The notes beneath the pieces are model-generated. The model saw nothing but the letters and a program-made list of their open reading frames with translations. It made no database searches and was not told where the DNA came from. From Puffinus mauretanicus (Eukaryota; Chordata; Aves; Procellariiformes; Procellariidae), in assembly GCA_023333565.1 (NCBI GenBank), contig JAJKFH010000347.1:248001-312000 (forward strand): DNA of 64,000 bases. The letters are read 5' to 3'. The position numbers were made by a program, and so were the translations under genes. This document shows, piece by piece, positions 51,196 to 62,822 of this stretch (position 1 is its first letter; every line of letters begins with the position of its first letter).

Positions 51196-52131
51196 TTCCT
51201 TTCAGCATGTTTTAAACACTCAATCACATGCAAGTTCTGTGCAAGCTGAAATTCAGTCCCTCAGCAAGGAAAATTACATGTTCTTAATATTTTCTATGCA
51301 ACTTTTACTTGGTTTCAGCTTCCTTTCTCTCTCCTCCACCTCTTTTTCAAACCGAACAAAGCATACATTCCTTCCAGAAAGCAATCTCTTCTAAAATAAG
51401 CCAGTTTTGACATTATCTAAGCCAAAAAAGAAAGCATCCTGAAAAACATCTTAAAATATGAAAAACATTTTATTATGTGCATGGTTAATTCAAAATCAAC
51501 TAAACAGAATCTTACCAAACTTTTCAGAAGAATTTACCTTCAGGCTGAGAACAAGCATGGAAAATTCAGGGCAGTTCTTCAAATGTTTACTCTTACTGAT
51601 CTCACCTCCCCGTAGAAAGCACGGAGGGGCAAATGAAAGATAGATGAGCACTGTGCTCTCACACTGGAGGAGATCTCAGTCTCTCGAGAAACGTTCACAG
51701 TGGAGGAACTGAGTCGTACCGAGTTGGGTAAAACTCCCAAGTTCACTGTAAAAATATTTCTGCAACTATTTCCTCCAGAGGCCCCAGATTTTGGAGTTTG
51801 CGCCTTATCTGTTACCCAGAGATTTTGGGAAGAAACTTTCTGAATTTGTGTGCCTGTCTCTCTGTCTGTCTGTCCACCCATCTCTTTTTCTAGCAGGCTA
51901 CTCTGAGAAGATATTTTTTGCTTCCCGGTGACCTGGCTGCTGCTGGCAGGTTTCTCTGCTGTGTCCTCACAAGCAGCATGCAGGAGCAAGCTCTCCAACA
52001 GCAGCATTTTTCACTCACTCACAGAAATTCTCTGGTTTTGCTGCAGATGATTTTCTGCCGTTCTTTGCATCCCCACTTTCTGCTTATACTGCAGAGCTCC
52101 ATTCCCATTGGTTTTCAATGAATGGAGAGCT
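51196..52131. other. Non-coding stretch
   Basis: About 0.9 kb. A 142-codon minus frame (51579-52007) is rich in Ser, Gln and Thr with no recognised domain. CTGTCTGTCTGTC near 51860-51873 is a short tetranucleotide repeat. No transposon remnant recognised. Confidence 0.4.
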
Positions 52132-52190
52132 GGAGGAAAGAGGAAAGGAAGGGAAAGGAAAGGAAAAAGGAAAGGAAAAAGGCAAGGAAA
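52132..52190. repeat. (GGAAA)n-like homopurine tract
   Basis: The purine run 52132-52182 is uninterrupted for 51 nt and built of GGAAA, GGGAAA and GGAAAAA units; it continues after one C as AAGGAAAA. Decayed pentanucleotide microsatellite. Confidence 0.9.
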
Positions 52191-52972
52191 ATTCAGAGGG
52201 AAAATCTGCAATTTTCTGCAATTCCCAACAGGCAATAACAGCAGTGTCATTTTTTTCGTGGCCTTGGGGACACTTGTTTTGAGCAATCACCTTCTTCTTG
52301 AAAATCTGAGACAGTCAGGTTGTTTAAATTGGCTTGTTTTAAATGGGTATAAATTTAACATCACTTACAAAGAGTCTGGGTATTAGCCCAAGGACACCTT
52401 GCTTTTGTATCACTGGTTCTGTCATTTTCCGACTTTCTACAGATTACAGGATTGTTTGCTATTTTGACAGAGAGCTGACACGACATACATTTATTTCCAA
52501 TGAAAAAGAAATAAATATAGCTCCGTTACAGCTATGTGACAATAAGGTTATTCTAGGAACTAATTGATCATACAGTATGTCTGATTTCATTACATCTGAC
52601 ACTGCTGAAAAAGATTATGCTAACTACTAGTAGGTTGCTACTGTGTTTAGAGTGAAATACTTAACAATATTCTTGGAAAATGCATTTGTGTAGGCATCTT
52701 TTGCAGGGAGAGAGAAAATCAAGCTTAATTGTTCTGAGTTCTGCAGTCAGAATTAAAAGTTACTCTTTACTGGGCACTAGGTTTATGGAAGTCTTTGAAT
52801 GCTACAAACTTTTTCCAAGTGATGTTTTATAGAATTGCTTTTAAAAACCCCAGAGGGTAAATAGTAGTCTCAGAATAAACAGAAAAATGCTGACCTTGTC
52901 AGATTTAGCTGCTGAAAGCCAAGCTGTTTTAAGACTTGGAGGATCAAGGGTCATGGTTATAAACAACACAGA
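52191..52972. other. Non-coding stretch, no recognised feature
   Basis: About 0.8 kb of AT-leaning DNA, open frames at most 92 codons, no repeat recognised. Confidence 0.45.
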
Positions 52973-53008
52973 TAAAAAGAAAGAAAGGAAGGAAAAAAGA
53001 AAGAAAGC
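52973..53008. repeat. (GAAA)n-like purine tract
   Basis: AAAAAGAAAGAAAGGAAGG is followed by AAAAAAGAAAGAAAG. Imperfect tetranucleotide microsatellite. Confidence 0.85.
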
Positions 53009-55825
53009 TAGAAGTAAAAAAGAACTACACAGTGAATATAAGTAATAAATACGTTGACCTTGACAAGAAGGGAATGAGATATTTATGCAAAAGGCAGGGA
53101 CGGGGGGAGAGAAGGCAAAGAGAGGAAGAAGAGAAAGTGCACAAACTGTACTTGGGAAAAAAATGTTTCTTAGAGCTTGTTTAAAGCCGGAAATGAGTCA
53201 CTTTAGCTTCATATGTTTTTGGTTTCAAAAGGGGAGAAAGGTCAAAGCTTCTTTGTTTTAAATAAGCTGGTCACTACTTCTGAAGTGTAACATGATAGGG
53301 TTCAAGAGTCTTAATGAAACTGGTATTTCCCTGACACCCCGGGCTGCAGCACCTCAGCAGTTGCATGGTCATGTATTGTAAGCCCAGGGAGTTTTATAAA
53401 CAAAGGCACGGCAGAGCGTGACTTTGCTCATGACCTTCATACCCTGGTGCTCCTGTGGCAGCCATATGGGCAGCGTGATGGCTAAATTTGCCACCACTTA
53501 TATACTTTCACAAATTGCAGCTGCACACATGGCCCTCCACCATCATGCTCAGAAACATGAACCGGAGCTATTACCCTGAGCCCTGTACGACACCTCTTTC
53601 CAAAATGGTTCTGATTGGGTAAAGTTTCAGAGAAAATAAAGTGCTAGAGACACTGGAAGTGACACCAGAAATTAAAATGGCTATTGCAAAGAAAGGTAGC
53701 AGGAATGTTATAGAAGAAAATCCCAACTCAACCCAGAAAGAGCAATGCAAGTTTGAACTAGGCTTTTGGTGATGAGGCTCAGGGTTTACCAGAAACACCG
53801 CTCTGGGGCCCACCAGGAGTTTGTTTATACCTACCAGCTTCTACATCTAAGGTACTCAGACAAACCCAATTCTAACTGCAAGCCAAGAAACACTTGCAGA
53901 GGGAAGGGGGTAACAACAAAAAGATCAGGTTGCTGATTTTCAGCAATACCTTGAGCACTGTCTTGCAGTGCAGGGCCTGAAGTTAATGGGATATCTTCAG
54001 GCCATCCGAACAGAAAAGGAAGTAGAAGTGTCCTGCATCAGATTAGAAATCAAAAGAAAAGCCAATGAGCAGGACAGGAGAGGACAAACTACACTGAAAA
54101 TAAATGGAACAATCTCCTCTTTTCCTATTGTTCAAATTGCGCTTCTTACTAAAACTCGTTTCCCCGTTCTTCTGCATAAACGTAAGACTTCTTACCCTTC
54201 CTTGTCTTGACTCTCATACCACCACTCTCTCCTTCCTGAGTTTGTTTCCTGCCATGCTTCTGGCAACGTCCCTCTTCCAAACTGAGAATTCCTCCTCATT
54301 TTGTCTGTTATTTCATGCTGCTACTTGTGCTTAATGCAAGATATCAAGTTGTATCTGTTATACATCACTCCTTTGTTTTTTCAATCACTTTCCAAGCTTT
54401 ACCTCTTGGATAATACCCTAAAGTCTATATAGAATAATATCCATCTAAAACTTCTTCCCTGTATTGCTCCTGTAATTATTTTAGTATTAGACTAAATGTT
54501 CTTTAGGAGAGTCATTTCTTCTTCTGGAGTTCATAATATATCTGCTGTAAAAGGCCATCTGTTCCCAGAACACTAGAAACAACAATGGAAGAGCACACTC
54601 ATACAATAATGTGGGGATATGTATCACTGGCAGCAAAATTGAAAGGCAATTATGGTAATGAAAATTTTGAACTTTCAAAATGACCAGCTTCATTATTCTT
54701 CGTGGCATCAATCCCCAAACTGGGACAATTACTCAGTTTACAATAAAACTAAATAAAAGGTGACTGATTCATTGGACATTAGCTATTTCAGAGCTAGCTT
54801 CATGCTTGCTGTTAGAAGTAGCACTTGAAATGGCGTATTATGCAGAAGCACCCCAAGAGTCTGTCTTTCCTACTTTGACCTTGCTTCAAAATTCAGCTCC
54901 CTATTGTGCCCACTCCTTTCTTTCTTGAATCAATTTGCCATTCATTCAAAACTGGTCAGAGGTAACCAATTCCTTTCGTGTTTACTTGTTTGACTTTTCC
55001 CTTTACCTTTCTATCTACTCATGTCTGCCCCACAGTTATCTTCACCTGTGCCTGAAAGAAGTCAACCTGCCTATGACTGCCTTGATACTGAGGCATCTGA
55101 ATCCCTGAGGATGCACCGATCGTGCAAATGTCATAAAAGTGAAATGAGGTCATTTAACAGAGCAGGATGATAGTACTCCTAGCCAACCCTACAAACACAA
55201 ACTATGCCTATAGCTTTGCAGAAGCCAGGAGGAAAAAAAAAAGCCATGATAATTTCAACCTGTTTCTTGAGTATGGGCCAGACAGCTCTTGAGTTGACTG
55301 CTGTGTCCAGGCTTCCAACAGACTGAAGAGATTCTTGATCAGAAACCACCCATCAATGAATACTACGCTGTGCTGGTGGTACAAGGGAGGGTGTTGGTCT
55401 TTATTCCGCTCAGTGAACGAGGCTGAAACACTGCTTTCTTATCTTGAAACACTTATGATTGTCTTCCAATAAATTGATGTTGACAAAGCATTACTAAGTC
55501 ATGTTATCCTGCTTATCCACTTGTTTGAAAAAAAATTGAACAAAATGAGAAAATATTCGGACCTATGACAAGCTTTTCCAGACATTGAAAGTGGATGAGA
55601 ATTAATCTGCAGTCCTTCTCTTTTCTTTTTCTCCCTCCAGAGAAAGAGAGAGATGCAATGTAAAATATTAGCTTGCTTTCCCCCTCAATTCTAAAAACAA
55701 TGCACTTACAGGTTCAGAAAAGCTTCAAATATGTCATTGATCTCTGTGAATTTCTAAATCTTTTGAAAGTTTCTTTCTTATTGAAAAGTCATCAGATTAA
55801 GACCTAAATTGAAGAAGGATGTTCC
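53009..55825. other. Non-coding stretch
   Basis: About 2.8 kb. Open frames are at most 80 codons. Purine-rich DNA at 53095-53140 continues the preceding low-complexity trend. A pyrimidine-rich patch lies at 55612-55640. No dispersed repeat recognised before the MIR copy. Confidence 0.45.
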
Positions 55826-56070
55826 TGTGAGTTAAAGCATTGGACTGGGACTGAGAGACTCACATTTCAAGCCCTGGATCTGCTGTAGACTTATTTTGTG
55901 ATTTTGGTTGTGATCCAGCAATGCACTTAAATTGGTGTTTAATTTAAAACCCTGGAGTAGTCCCATGAAAGTTAAGCACAGACTTAAGTCTCTGTTGAAT
56001 GGGAGATTTAGTCTGTCTGAGCTCATTTCTCTAGCTGTAAAATGGGAATAATACTTACATTCTGCCACAG
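55826..56070 (+). repeat. MIR-type CORE-SINE, sense, interrupted by another repeat
   Basis: The tRNA-like head is 55826-55907: GAGTTAAAGCATTGGACTGG (A-box side), then ACATTTCAAGCCCTGGATC (B-box side), then TGCTGTAGACTTATTTTGTG and ATTTTGG. The core resumes after an interruption at about 56005 with AGTCTGTCTGAGCTCATTTC, then TCTAGCTGTAAAATGGGAAT and AATACTTAC, which matches the MIR CORE (CAGTTTCCTCATCTGTAAAATGGGGATAATA). The middle, 55908-56004, is not MIR and is listed separately. Confidence 0.8.
55908..56004 (-). repeat. Old repeat fragment nested inside the MIR copy
   Basis: Read on the minus strand, this begins TCCCATTCAACAGAG, continues ACTTAAGTCTGTGCTTAACT, TTCATGGGACTACTCC and ends TTTAAGTGCATTGCTGGATC. 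It is the same motif series as the plus-strand copy at 61374-61484 (ACTTAAGCACAGG, TCAATGGGACTACTGC, CTTGCTGAACCAGG), so the two are members of one dispersed family. Its position between MIR head and MIR core indicates insertion into an existing MIR. Confidence 0.65.
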
Positions 56071-57540
56071 TTTATTTTTACAGAAAACCTTCTGGTGCAA
56101 AAACTCTATCTTCTTCTGATCTGTGCAACACCGAGACCGACTGATGTCAGCTGGAGCTGTAAAAATTGCTGTGCTGCAAAGCAACAATAGTCAATGAATT
56201 AGCTGCTTCTCATCCTCTGGAAAGAACACACCGCTTTGAAAATATCATTTGCACGGAGGCTTCATGGGGAGGGGAAGGGGGCATTTACCAGCTTCTCCTC
56301 GCTTGCATCCTTGTGGTTTAAATGCCCCTCTCTGCCTGGCTGCCGTCCCACCATTTCTAGCTGGTAGCTGGGAGAAGAGTCAAGCTGCTCCTTCCGCAGC
56401 CAGTGGTAATCACTGCAGTGCGAGGCAGCTGGCAGACTAATGTACCTACACTAAAGCTTTGGCCAGCAGCTTGGGAAGGAAATTGAATGAATCTGCAATC
56501 TTTTGTCTTATTTGTTAATATTTTACAATTTCTTTCGATAAATCTCTTTTCCCCTTTATGCTGTGTTGCATGGGGCCTCCCAATGCCTCATTTATTATTT
56601 GACAGGTCTATGCATGCTTCAAACAATGGATTGTGAGGTTGCTATACTTTTCCAAACACGGTTAGAAATTTTGTTCACAGAGTGAGAAAAAGTGCTCACA
56701 AGTAAGAAGGATGATTAATTTCCACAGCAGCACCAAGAGTACGTAAGCAATACAACTCATCAGTATTTTACTTTTATTTGAGGCTTAATTGAATCCTTAA
56801 AGATCCTTTGAATACTTTCCTGCTACATATATGACAGACTGCACGTTACATTGCATGAGGGGCATTATAAGTAAAAGTATTTATCTTTTCTCCTTAAGAT
56901 TCTTTACTTATGCAAAACCACAGAGAGAAATCCACTTTGTGCCTGTGTGTGAGACAGCCTACCTGAAATTTCTCAGACAGGCCCGAGGTCTCTAAGACCC
57001 ACAACCTCTCCCTTGTTCTCCTCATTCATCAAAGAGCCCACGATCTAGCTGCTGCATTTGGATGACAAGCAGGAGATTGCCAATTGTCTTGGAAATGTAA
57101 AATAAACACTTTTTCTACATATGTTAATGCCATTGTTTATTGACTACTTACTCAGCTTGGATGTAATTGGGGTCATTAGGGAAACATAAGCAGCTCAGTG
57201 CCTGTCAATACCTGACCTTTAAAATATTCAGTACATTCAGTGTTACATGATGTTTAACAAGCTGGCCTTTTCATGTGAATGCAGCTGTTGTTGCCATGCA
57301 AGCAGGAATGAAGGTGCTGTTCCTCCTCAAAAACTTCTTTTTAATGGCTTTTTCTTCATCCGTAGCGTTGAAGTAAGTCGGAACAAAATAAATCTCACCA
57401 CTGAAAATTTAGTTTGGATCCACAGTTGTTGGACAAAGTGAAAACCAGTTTCATGTGGAAAGGGGGGAAAAAAGCGCAACTCCAAAGCAGCAAAGTGAAA
57501 AAGGGTCAGGATGTTGAACTCGGTTTAACTGAGAATATCT
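56071..57540. other. Non-coding stretch, no recognised feature
   Basis: About 1.5 kb. Open frames are at most 64 codons. Three G-runs (GGGGAGGGGAAGGGGG) lie at 56266-56281, one run short of a standard quadruplex motif. No repeat recognised. Confidence 0.45.
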
Positions 57541-57780
57541 TCATGCGTTATGACATTTAGCAAATGTAAATCAAGCCACCTTCAGGATGTCACAAGCAAA
57601 ATTTTCAACAGTGGTTCTGATGACTGAGGGGCTGTTGAAGAATCTCTCATCAGCAGGCCATAAAGACGAAAGCGCAAGCTATCACTAAAGTGCAGATGTT
57701 ATCAGGATGTGACTTCAGCACAGCTATGCATCCCGATGGAGAGACAAAACTGCAGATGTTTAACGCATTATCGTGGAAAC
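57541..57780. promoter_or_regulatory. Candidate element with repeated short motifs
   Basis: CAGGATGTCAC at 57583-57593 recurs as CAGGATGTGAC at 57703-57713. TGCAGATGTT occurs at 57691-57700 and again, exactly, at 57751-57760, 60 bp apart. CAGATG is an E-box of the bHLH type. The stretch is complex, without an open frame or repeat signature. Function is inference. Confidence 0.3.
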
Positions 57781-57977
57781 TAACTGCGAACTATTCTATT
57801 TTAATTATTTAAATTTTACACAAAAGAGATACTCTATGTCTTCTGCCTCTATTGCCAGAGTGCAAGTTAACAGTTCCTGTAAATAAAAGCAAACAACTTT
57901 TTCATCGAGCTAATTAAAGCTGTTAATATTTCTGAGCAGGCTGATAGATAAATGTTTCCATTTCAAATTACTCTTTG
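57781..57977. other. AT-rich non-coding stretch
   Basis: Short AT-rich interval with no recognised feature. Confidence 0.4.
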
Positions 57978-58004
57978 AAACAAACAAACAAACAAACAAA
58001 CAAA
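57978..58004. repeat. (AAAC)n microsatellite
   Basis: About six and a half pure AAAC units, ending in an A-rich stretch. Minus-strand frames over it (57910-58164) read FVCL repeats and are not genes. Confidence 0.95.
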
Positions 58005-58542
58005 AAGAAAAGCCCAGACATCCTGCAGATGAGAGAATGAAACAAACAATGTTGTTCTGTTTTAACAGAGCAGTAACAAGAAACCAGAGTATGTTCAGAC
58101 AATGGAGGCATATTTTTACAATGTAGATCAGGAAGAAAAACAAAATAGAAAGACAAAGTGACAAAATGAGTTTAGAAGATAAAAGTTAAGTCCAGTAATT
58201 TTAAATCAACATTTGCTGTACAAGTACAAAACACAGTAAGAAAGCAGTTGTATAAACTTTAACCCTTGTGAGGGATTTTATCTACTGAGCATGATTTCTC
58301 CGGATGGCTCTTTCCACAGTTTTCACTCAGAAACTTCTGAGTCTGGGAAAGCAAGGAAAATTGTTACGTAAGGGTTGCGAGCACAAGGCAAAATTGTGAG
58401 ACCAGAAGTTCTCTACAGCAAATACAAACTCCCATTTTTTTAACCGACTTTTCACTTCCACAGGCTTGACTTGCCACATTTTAAAAGGCTGGAAGTCAAA
58501 GGCTTTAGTGACATTCCTGGATGTGAGGATCACTTCTTTAAT
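58005..58542. other. Non-coding stretch, no recognised feature
   Basis: About 0.5 kb between two simple repeats. A 68-codon minus frame (58327-58533) has no recognised domain. Confidence 0.45.
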
Positions 58543-58573
58543 GAATAAAATAAAATAAAATAAATAAATAAAA
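58543..58573. repeat. (AAAAT)n / (AAAT)n microsatellite
   Basis: Three AAAAT units followed by AAAT units, then CCCCG. The A-rich texture continues, imperfectly, to about 58640. Confidence 0.9.
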
Positions 58574-59149
58574 AACCCCGTTAAAATAACATATTAAAGC
58601 AAAACAAAATAATAAAACAAAACGACGAGATGAAATGAAACAAAACACCCCTGGTGGTATTCCCTCGCCAAACGCTACGATTGCCTTCAATATTCAATCA
58701 ATTGTTTTGTTCTATAACCAGCTCGGCGTGCGAGAGTTGCGGTTGAAATAGGTCAGTTTACTAGTGCCCTCTTCTGCTTTACACTGGTCTCTGCTGCCCT
58801 CTTCTAACCCCTGCTCTCCCTCCAGCAGTTTCTGTTCTTTCGCTCACGGATCCAGCAGGACCTTGGCCCCCTCAGGTCCCTCGTGTCAAACAAGCAGGCA
58901 TCTACTGCATTACACGGCCTGAAGGTGACTGCACAGGGAGAGCGGGAGGGAGAAAGTCCTTGGAAAAGCAGGATGGCATCCCTGAGCAAAAATACATCAA
59001 TCACACCAGTCCGGCTATCTCAATTAACCCTTAGTTAAGCTGGGACCTCCTGGAGAAACTGAAAAGAGTTTGAGGGAATAAGAGATGCTATCTGCCACAA
59101 GGATTACCACTCTACATGCGGATCAAAGACAATTCCACATTTTACCCTA
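58574..59149. other. Non-coding stretch with a spaced direct repeat
   Basis: TGCCCTCTTCT occurs at 58765-58775 and 58795-58805, exactly 30 bp apart. CpG words cluster at 58665-58735 (TCGCC, CTACGA, CTCGGCGTGCG, TTGCGG). No open frame above 66 codons and no family recognised. Confidence 0.5.
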
Positions 59150-59262
59150 GTGATTAGCTGTAATTAAATAAAGTAAGTCTGTTTAAACTTCATTAGCAGC
59201 AAGACGTTTGCTACAGCAGAGTGGGCACAAATCATCCATTCTTAATTAAAAGATAATCCACA
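59150..59262. promoter_or_regulatory. Candidate homeodomain-rich element
   Basis: GTGATTAGC at 59150, TGTAATTAAATA at 59159, CATTAGC at 59191 and CTTAATTAAAAG at 59242-59253 give four ATTA-type cores in about 110 bp. The stretch is complex and not simple sequence. Function is inference from motif content. Confidence 0.25.
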
Positions 59263-60598
59263 GGATGACCATAATCTTTTTCTAAAAATACACCATTTCC
59301 CCCTGAAAGATTTCTTCATCAAATAAGGATAAATAACAGTTTCTCTGTGTTTAAGCTATGAAGGAATGGATGCTCCTTCCCATTTGCTTGAGTGAGTGCT
59401 GAATGTGCCTGATAACATCACTTTGGCATGCTATTATCTAAAATGGTAGAATACCTCACTTCAGCAAAGTCTGACATAAATCTTTGAAAACAAAGACATT
59501 GCATATGTATGAGCTGAAATAGATATGACAGTGTTGGCACATTAATATTCCTGTCACTGGGGGGTTTCAAACTTTTAAGGAGATGGTATCAATGAATTCA
59601 GGCTGTAGCTGGTGGAAGAGGGCAATGTACTGTAGGACAATTATTAATTAGGTACAGCCAAACATATTGAAAAAAGCATATAATAATGTCCGAAGTAGAT
59701 CACAGTGCAGACTTTCAAGAGCAATTAAGAAGGACAGAAATCAAGACCCCGCTGAGCCCTATTGCTACTCGGTTCTGGGAGGATCAGTCCTAATCAACAG
59801 CAAAAGGACATCTCCCTTTCTACTGTTGCAGTCGCGGTGGTGGTGCATGGACAACATATGTTTTCAATTATCCCATAACAGCCCTCATTAACAGTAACTG
59901 CAGTGCCTAACTGAACAGTTCTCTGCCTAGTTGCATGTGGTCTGAAAATGATCGTAATGTAGCATGATACGGGGATATTTGGTTGGGTTTTTTTATTGCT
60001 TGATGTGAAAAACATCCACTTCACCCTGAGGTGAGAGGTGGTAGAGCATGTAGAAGTAGATGTTAAGGAAAAAAGCAACATACCAGCTTCTCCTCAGCAA
60101 CAACAAAGCTGAAAATTTGCTATTCCATTCTGAGGAACAAGAAAATAAAGTGCAAAACCTCCTTATGTATGGTCCTTTTGGCTAGTATATACACTGCTTC
60201 CCCAGCTCAGCCCCTTGTGATGGGAGTACATGGACAAACTGCAGGAATTAGAGATCGCAGACATTAAGATTTGGTTGCAAGATCTGTGGGGCAGAGGCTG
60301 TTCGCTCAATGAGGTACCTTGCATGTCTTTTGATCCATAAAAGTAAATGAGGAACACGAAGGCTGCTTAATCAGCAGAAGAAAATTCATGCTACAGTCAA
60401 ACCCAGGATCAAAACCCATGCTCAAATCTGAATATAATTCTACAAACGTTTTCCATTTTAATTTAATACAGAAGGACTTGCGGGCAGTGACCATACAGCC
60501 TGCGCTACTCCAGTTACATGCTGACCTTCAGGTTTAGAATAGAAGGGCCGCTTAAAAGCTTTTCCGTGTACACCTTTTGCTTTTTGACTCGCTAGCTG
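59263..60598. other. Non-coding stretch, no recognised feature
   Basis: About 1.3 kb. Open frames reach 95 codons (59794-60081, minus). No repeat recognised. Confidence 0.45.
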
Positions 60599-60639
60599 TT
60601 TCTCTTTCTTTTCTTTCTTTCCTCCTTTCTTTTCCTCCC
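60599..60639. repeat. Homopyrimidine tract (CTTT/CCTTT type)
   Basis: Forty-one consecutive pyrimidines on the plus strand, built of CTTT and CCTTT words. Decayed microsatellite. Confidence 0.85.
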
Positions 60640-61373
60640 ATTCTCCCCGCACTGTTTTGCACCTATAGCGGGCTGGTCTGAGCCCTGACACCTGACATTC
60701 AATAACCTCTCAGCAGTCATGGACAAAGGCCTAAGAAAATTCCTCTTTCACAAACAGGCATGAAACTAGCTCCAGATAAAGGCATCTCAAACACACTTGA
60801 TGACAAGTCAGCTCTTTTAGGCTATTACAAGAGAGCACTGCTCACCTCCAAATATTTTTAGACTTTACTAATAAAATCCTGCAGAGGTGCTTAGGTCAGT
60901 GCTTTCAAAACAACTAGAAATACATCTGTGCTTTGGTTTTGATTTAACTCTTTTATTACACTAATGCTATCTGTCATTTCCTGCGTGTGTCAGCATTGCT
61001 TCTGAATGGCAAAAACGTCACGGATACACCATGCAAAAAAGAAAGAATCTTGTACCCTGCTATGATAAGCAACACTGCTTTGAAAAGAAAAGAAAAAATT
61101 ACACGTTGATAGATTATCTGGCAAAGGCAAGGTATTATATTTGCCATGGTCTTACACCAAGGCAGTGGAAGTCAACGGCAGGGGTAGTATTGCTCACGCA
61201 ACTTTCACCCATCCCTCCAGTTAGTTCCCGATTCCTTTGCAGCTCTAGAATCTGATTTTGAAATAAGATTAGATTAATGTTTGAAATTGTGGAGTGATGT
61301 TTGTGCATCAATGGACCAGGTGACGCCACTTTCCTTTACCTGAAGCAGCATTTTATGTTCCCAAGTAACACGG
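60640..61373. other. Non-coding stretch, no recognised feature
   Basis: About 0.7 kb with open frames at most 74 codons and no recognised repeat. Confidence 0.45.
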
Positions 61374-61484
61374 CACTTAAGCACAGGCATAGCTTTAAGC
61401 ACATGTGTAAACCCATCAAAGTCAATGGGACTACTGCTCGGGCTTAGCATCGTGTACTTGCGTGTACGCCTTGCTGAACCAGGC
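61374..61484 (+). repeat. Old interspersed-repeat fragment (TCAATGGGACTAC type)
   Basis: Motif order: CACTTAAGCACAGG, TTTAAGCACATGTGTAAACC, ATCAAAGTCAATGGGACTAC, GTGTACTTGCGTGTACGCC, TTGCTGAACCAGG. This is the best-preserved copy in the window of a motif series that I associate with old dispersed repeats in sauropsid genomes. The minus-strand fragment at 55908-56004 is a second member. Family name not known to me. Confidence 0.7.
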
Positions 61485-62724
61485 TTTTACATATTAATCC
61501 ACGCAAGGAAAGGTGACACATTATGACTTTGTGAGCAATAAAGTGTCTTGGGAGTAAGATTTTTTTCCTAATTACTTTAGTGCTCCTCTCTTGAGGAATT
61601 ACAACAGTAAACTCCAGTGCGACTTTAAGAGCTATTCATAAAACCCAAGAGATTCTAAAACAGAACAGCTGAAACCCACCACAGTTTACTATCAGAAAAA
61701 GACAGACCAGAAAAAAAACTTTCCCCAAAACCAGTTTTCTTTTTGAGCAAAAATCAATCTATTGTTTATCAAAGAATTCATTCTACATTAACTAGGCAAA
61801 ACATCCGTGGTATGGAACCATTGATATTCAGTGAGCAAAGAAAATGAAGTCACTGGATCCTTTAAAATGTAGTCTTTCATGTCAGTTCATTGCAAAAAAT
61901 AATGAATTACAGCCTCTTCTTCTTCTTCCCAGTACATTTTTAGGATAGTTTACATGACTCTGGAATGGCTGAAATACTTCACTGCCTACTGTAGAATGTC
62001 CTCATGAAGACCAAAAAAAAAAAAAGACATTTACTTTCATCGTTTGTTTGCATGGATTTCATACTACCATTCAGGACCAAGAAAAATGTAGATTCTGTTT
62101 AAAGAAAGAGCAGCAATATGTTAGAAAACGTTTATATAATGCAAAAGTTACATGGACAATATCTAATCAGATAAAAAGAGAAATCCAATCCATATATATG
62201 GCTTTTAGTACAGTATGAAAATTCTGCAAATCTTCTGATAAAAACAAACTAATAAAGTTGGCTTGTAAAGTGAACTACAGATAAGGATGCATCTATTTTC
62301 CTTATAGACATTACTTCTGAAGGTTTGCACCTATAGAAATGATATCCACGTACCCTGTTTAAACAGCTGGTATGACTAGCACAGACCTTCAGTGCCTATA
62401 TATGCTTCGGATTTCATTCTGACAAGTAAATCATATCTTTTCTCCTTTTGATTTATGAGACTGGATTTATTATGATTTCTTCTTTTTTAAGAAATAGAGA
62501 TTAAGTATAAGCGGTCACAAATTACAGAAACTACAATAGCTGGACCTCCACTTGTCTTTTTATATTTCTGTGTCTGCAAAACATCCCATTGTTTCTATTT
62601 TTTAACTACATTTTAAGATATAGTACTTAAAAGTAATACAAAATTATTGGAGCAGCAACTGCAACTTTCTGTTTTGATTTTCATAAGCTTATGTGCCTAC
62701 ATTGTTTATTTTAATTGATCATTA
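61485..62724. other. AT-rich non-coding stretch
   Basis: About 1.2 kb. An A13 run is at 62013-62025. No open frame of note and no repeat recognised. Confidence 0.45.
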
Positions 62725-62822
62725 AGGCCTAGATCTTACTGTGTAAATAAATCTGTCGGGCCTCTGCAAAATATCATTGAAGTCAATTGGGTTTCACATA
62801 TGTGAAGAACCTTATCTGTGCC
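62725..62822 (+). repeat. Old interspersed-repeat fragment (ATTGAAGTCAATTGGG type)
   Basis: GGCCTAGATCTTACTGTGTA is followed by CGGGCCTCTGCAAAATATC, ATTGAAGTCAATTGGGTTTC and CACATATGTGAAGAACC. The central ATTGAAGTCAATTGGG is the shared motif of the family seen at 61374-61484 and 47820-47855. It contains the 14-bp palindrome TTCACATATGTGAA at 62793-62806. Confidence 0.55.

Noticed and set aside
56266..56281. G-rich stretch resembling a quadruplex
   Set aside because: Only three clear G-runs, one short of the standard four-run motif.
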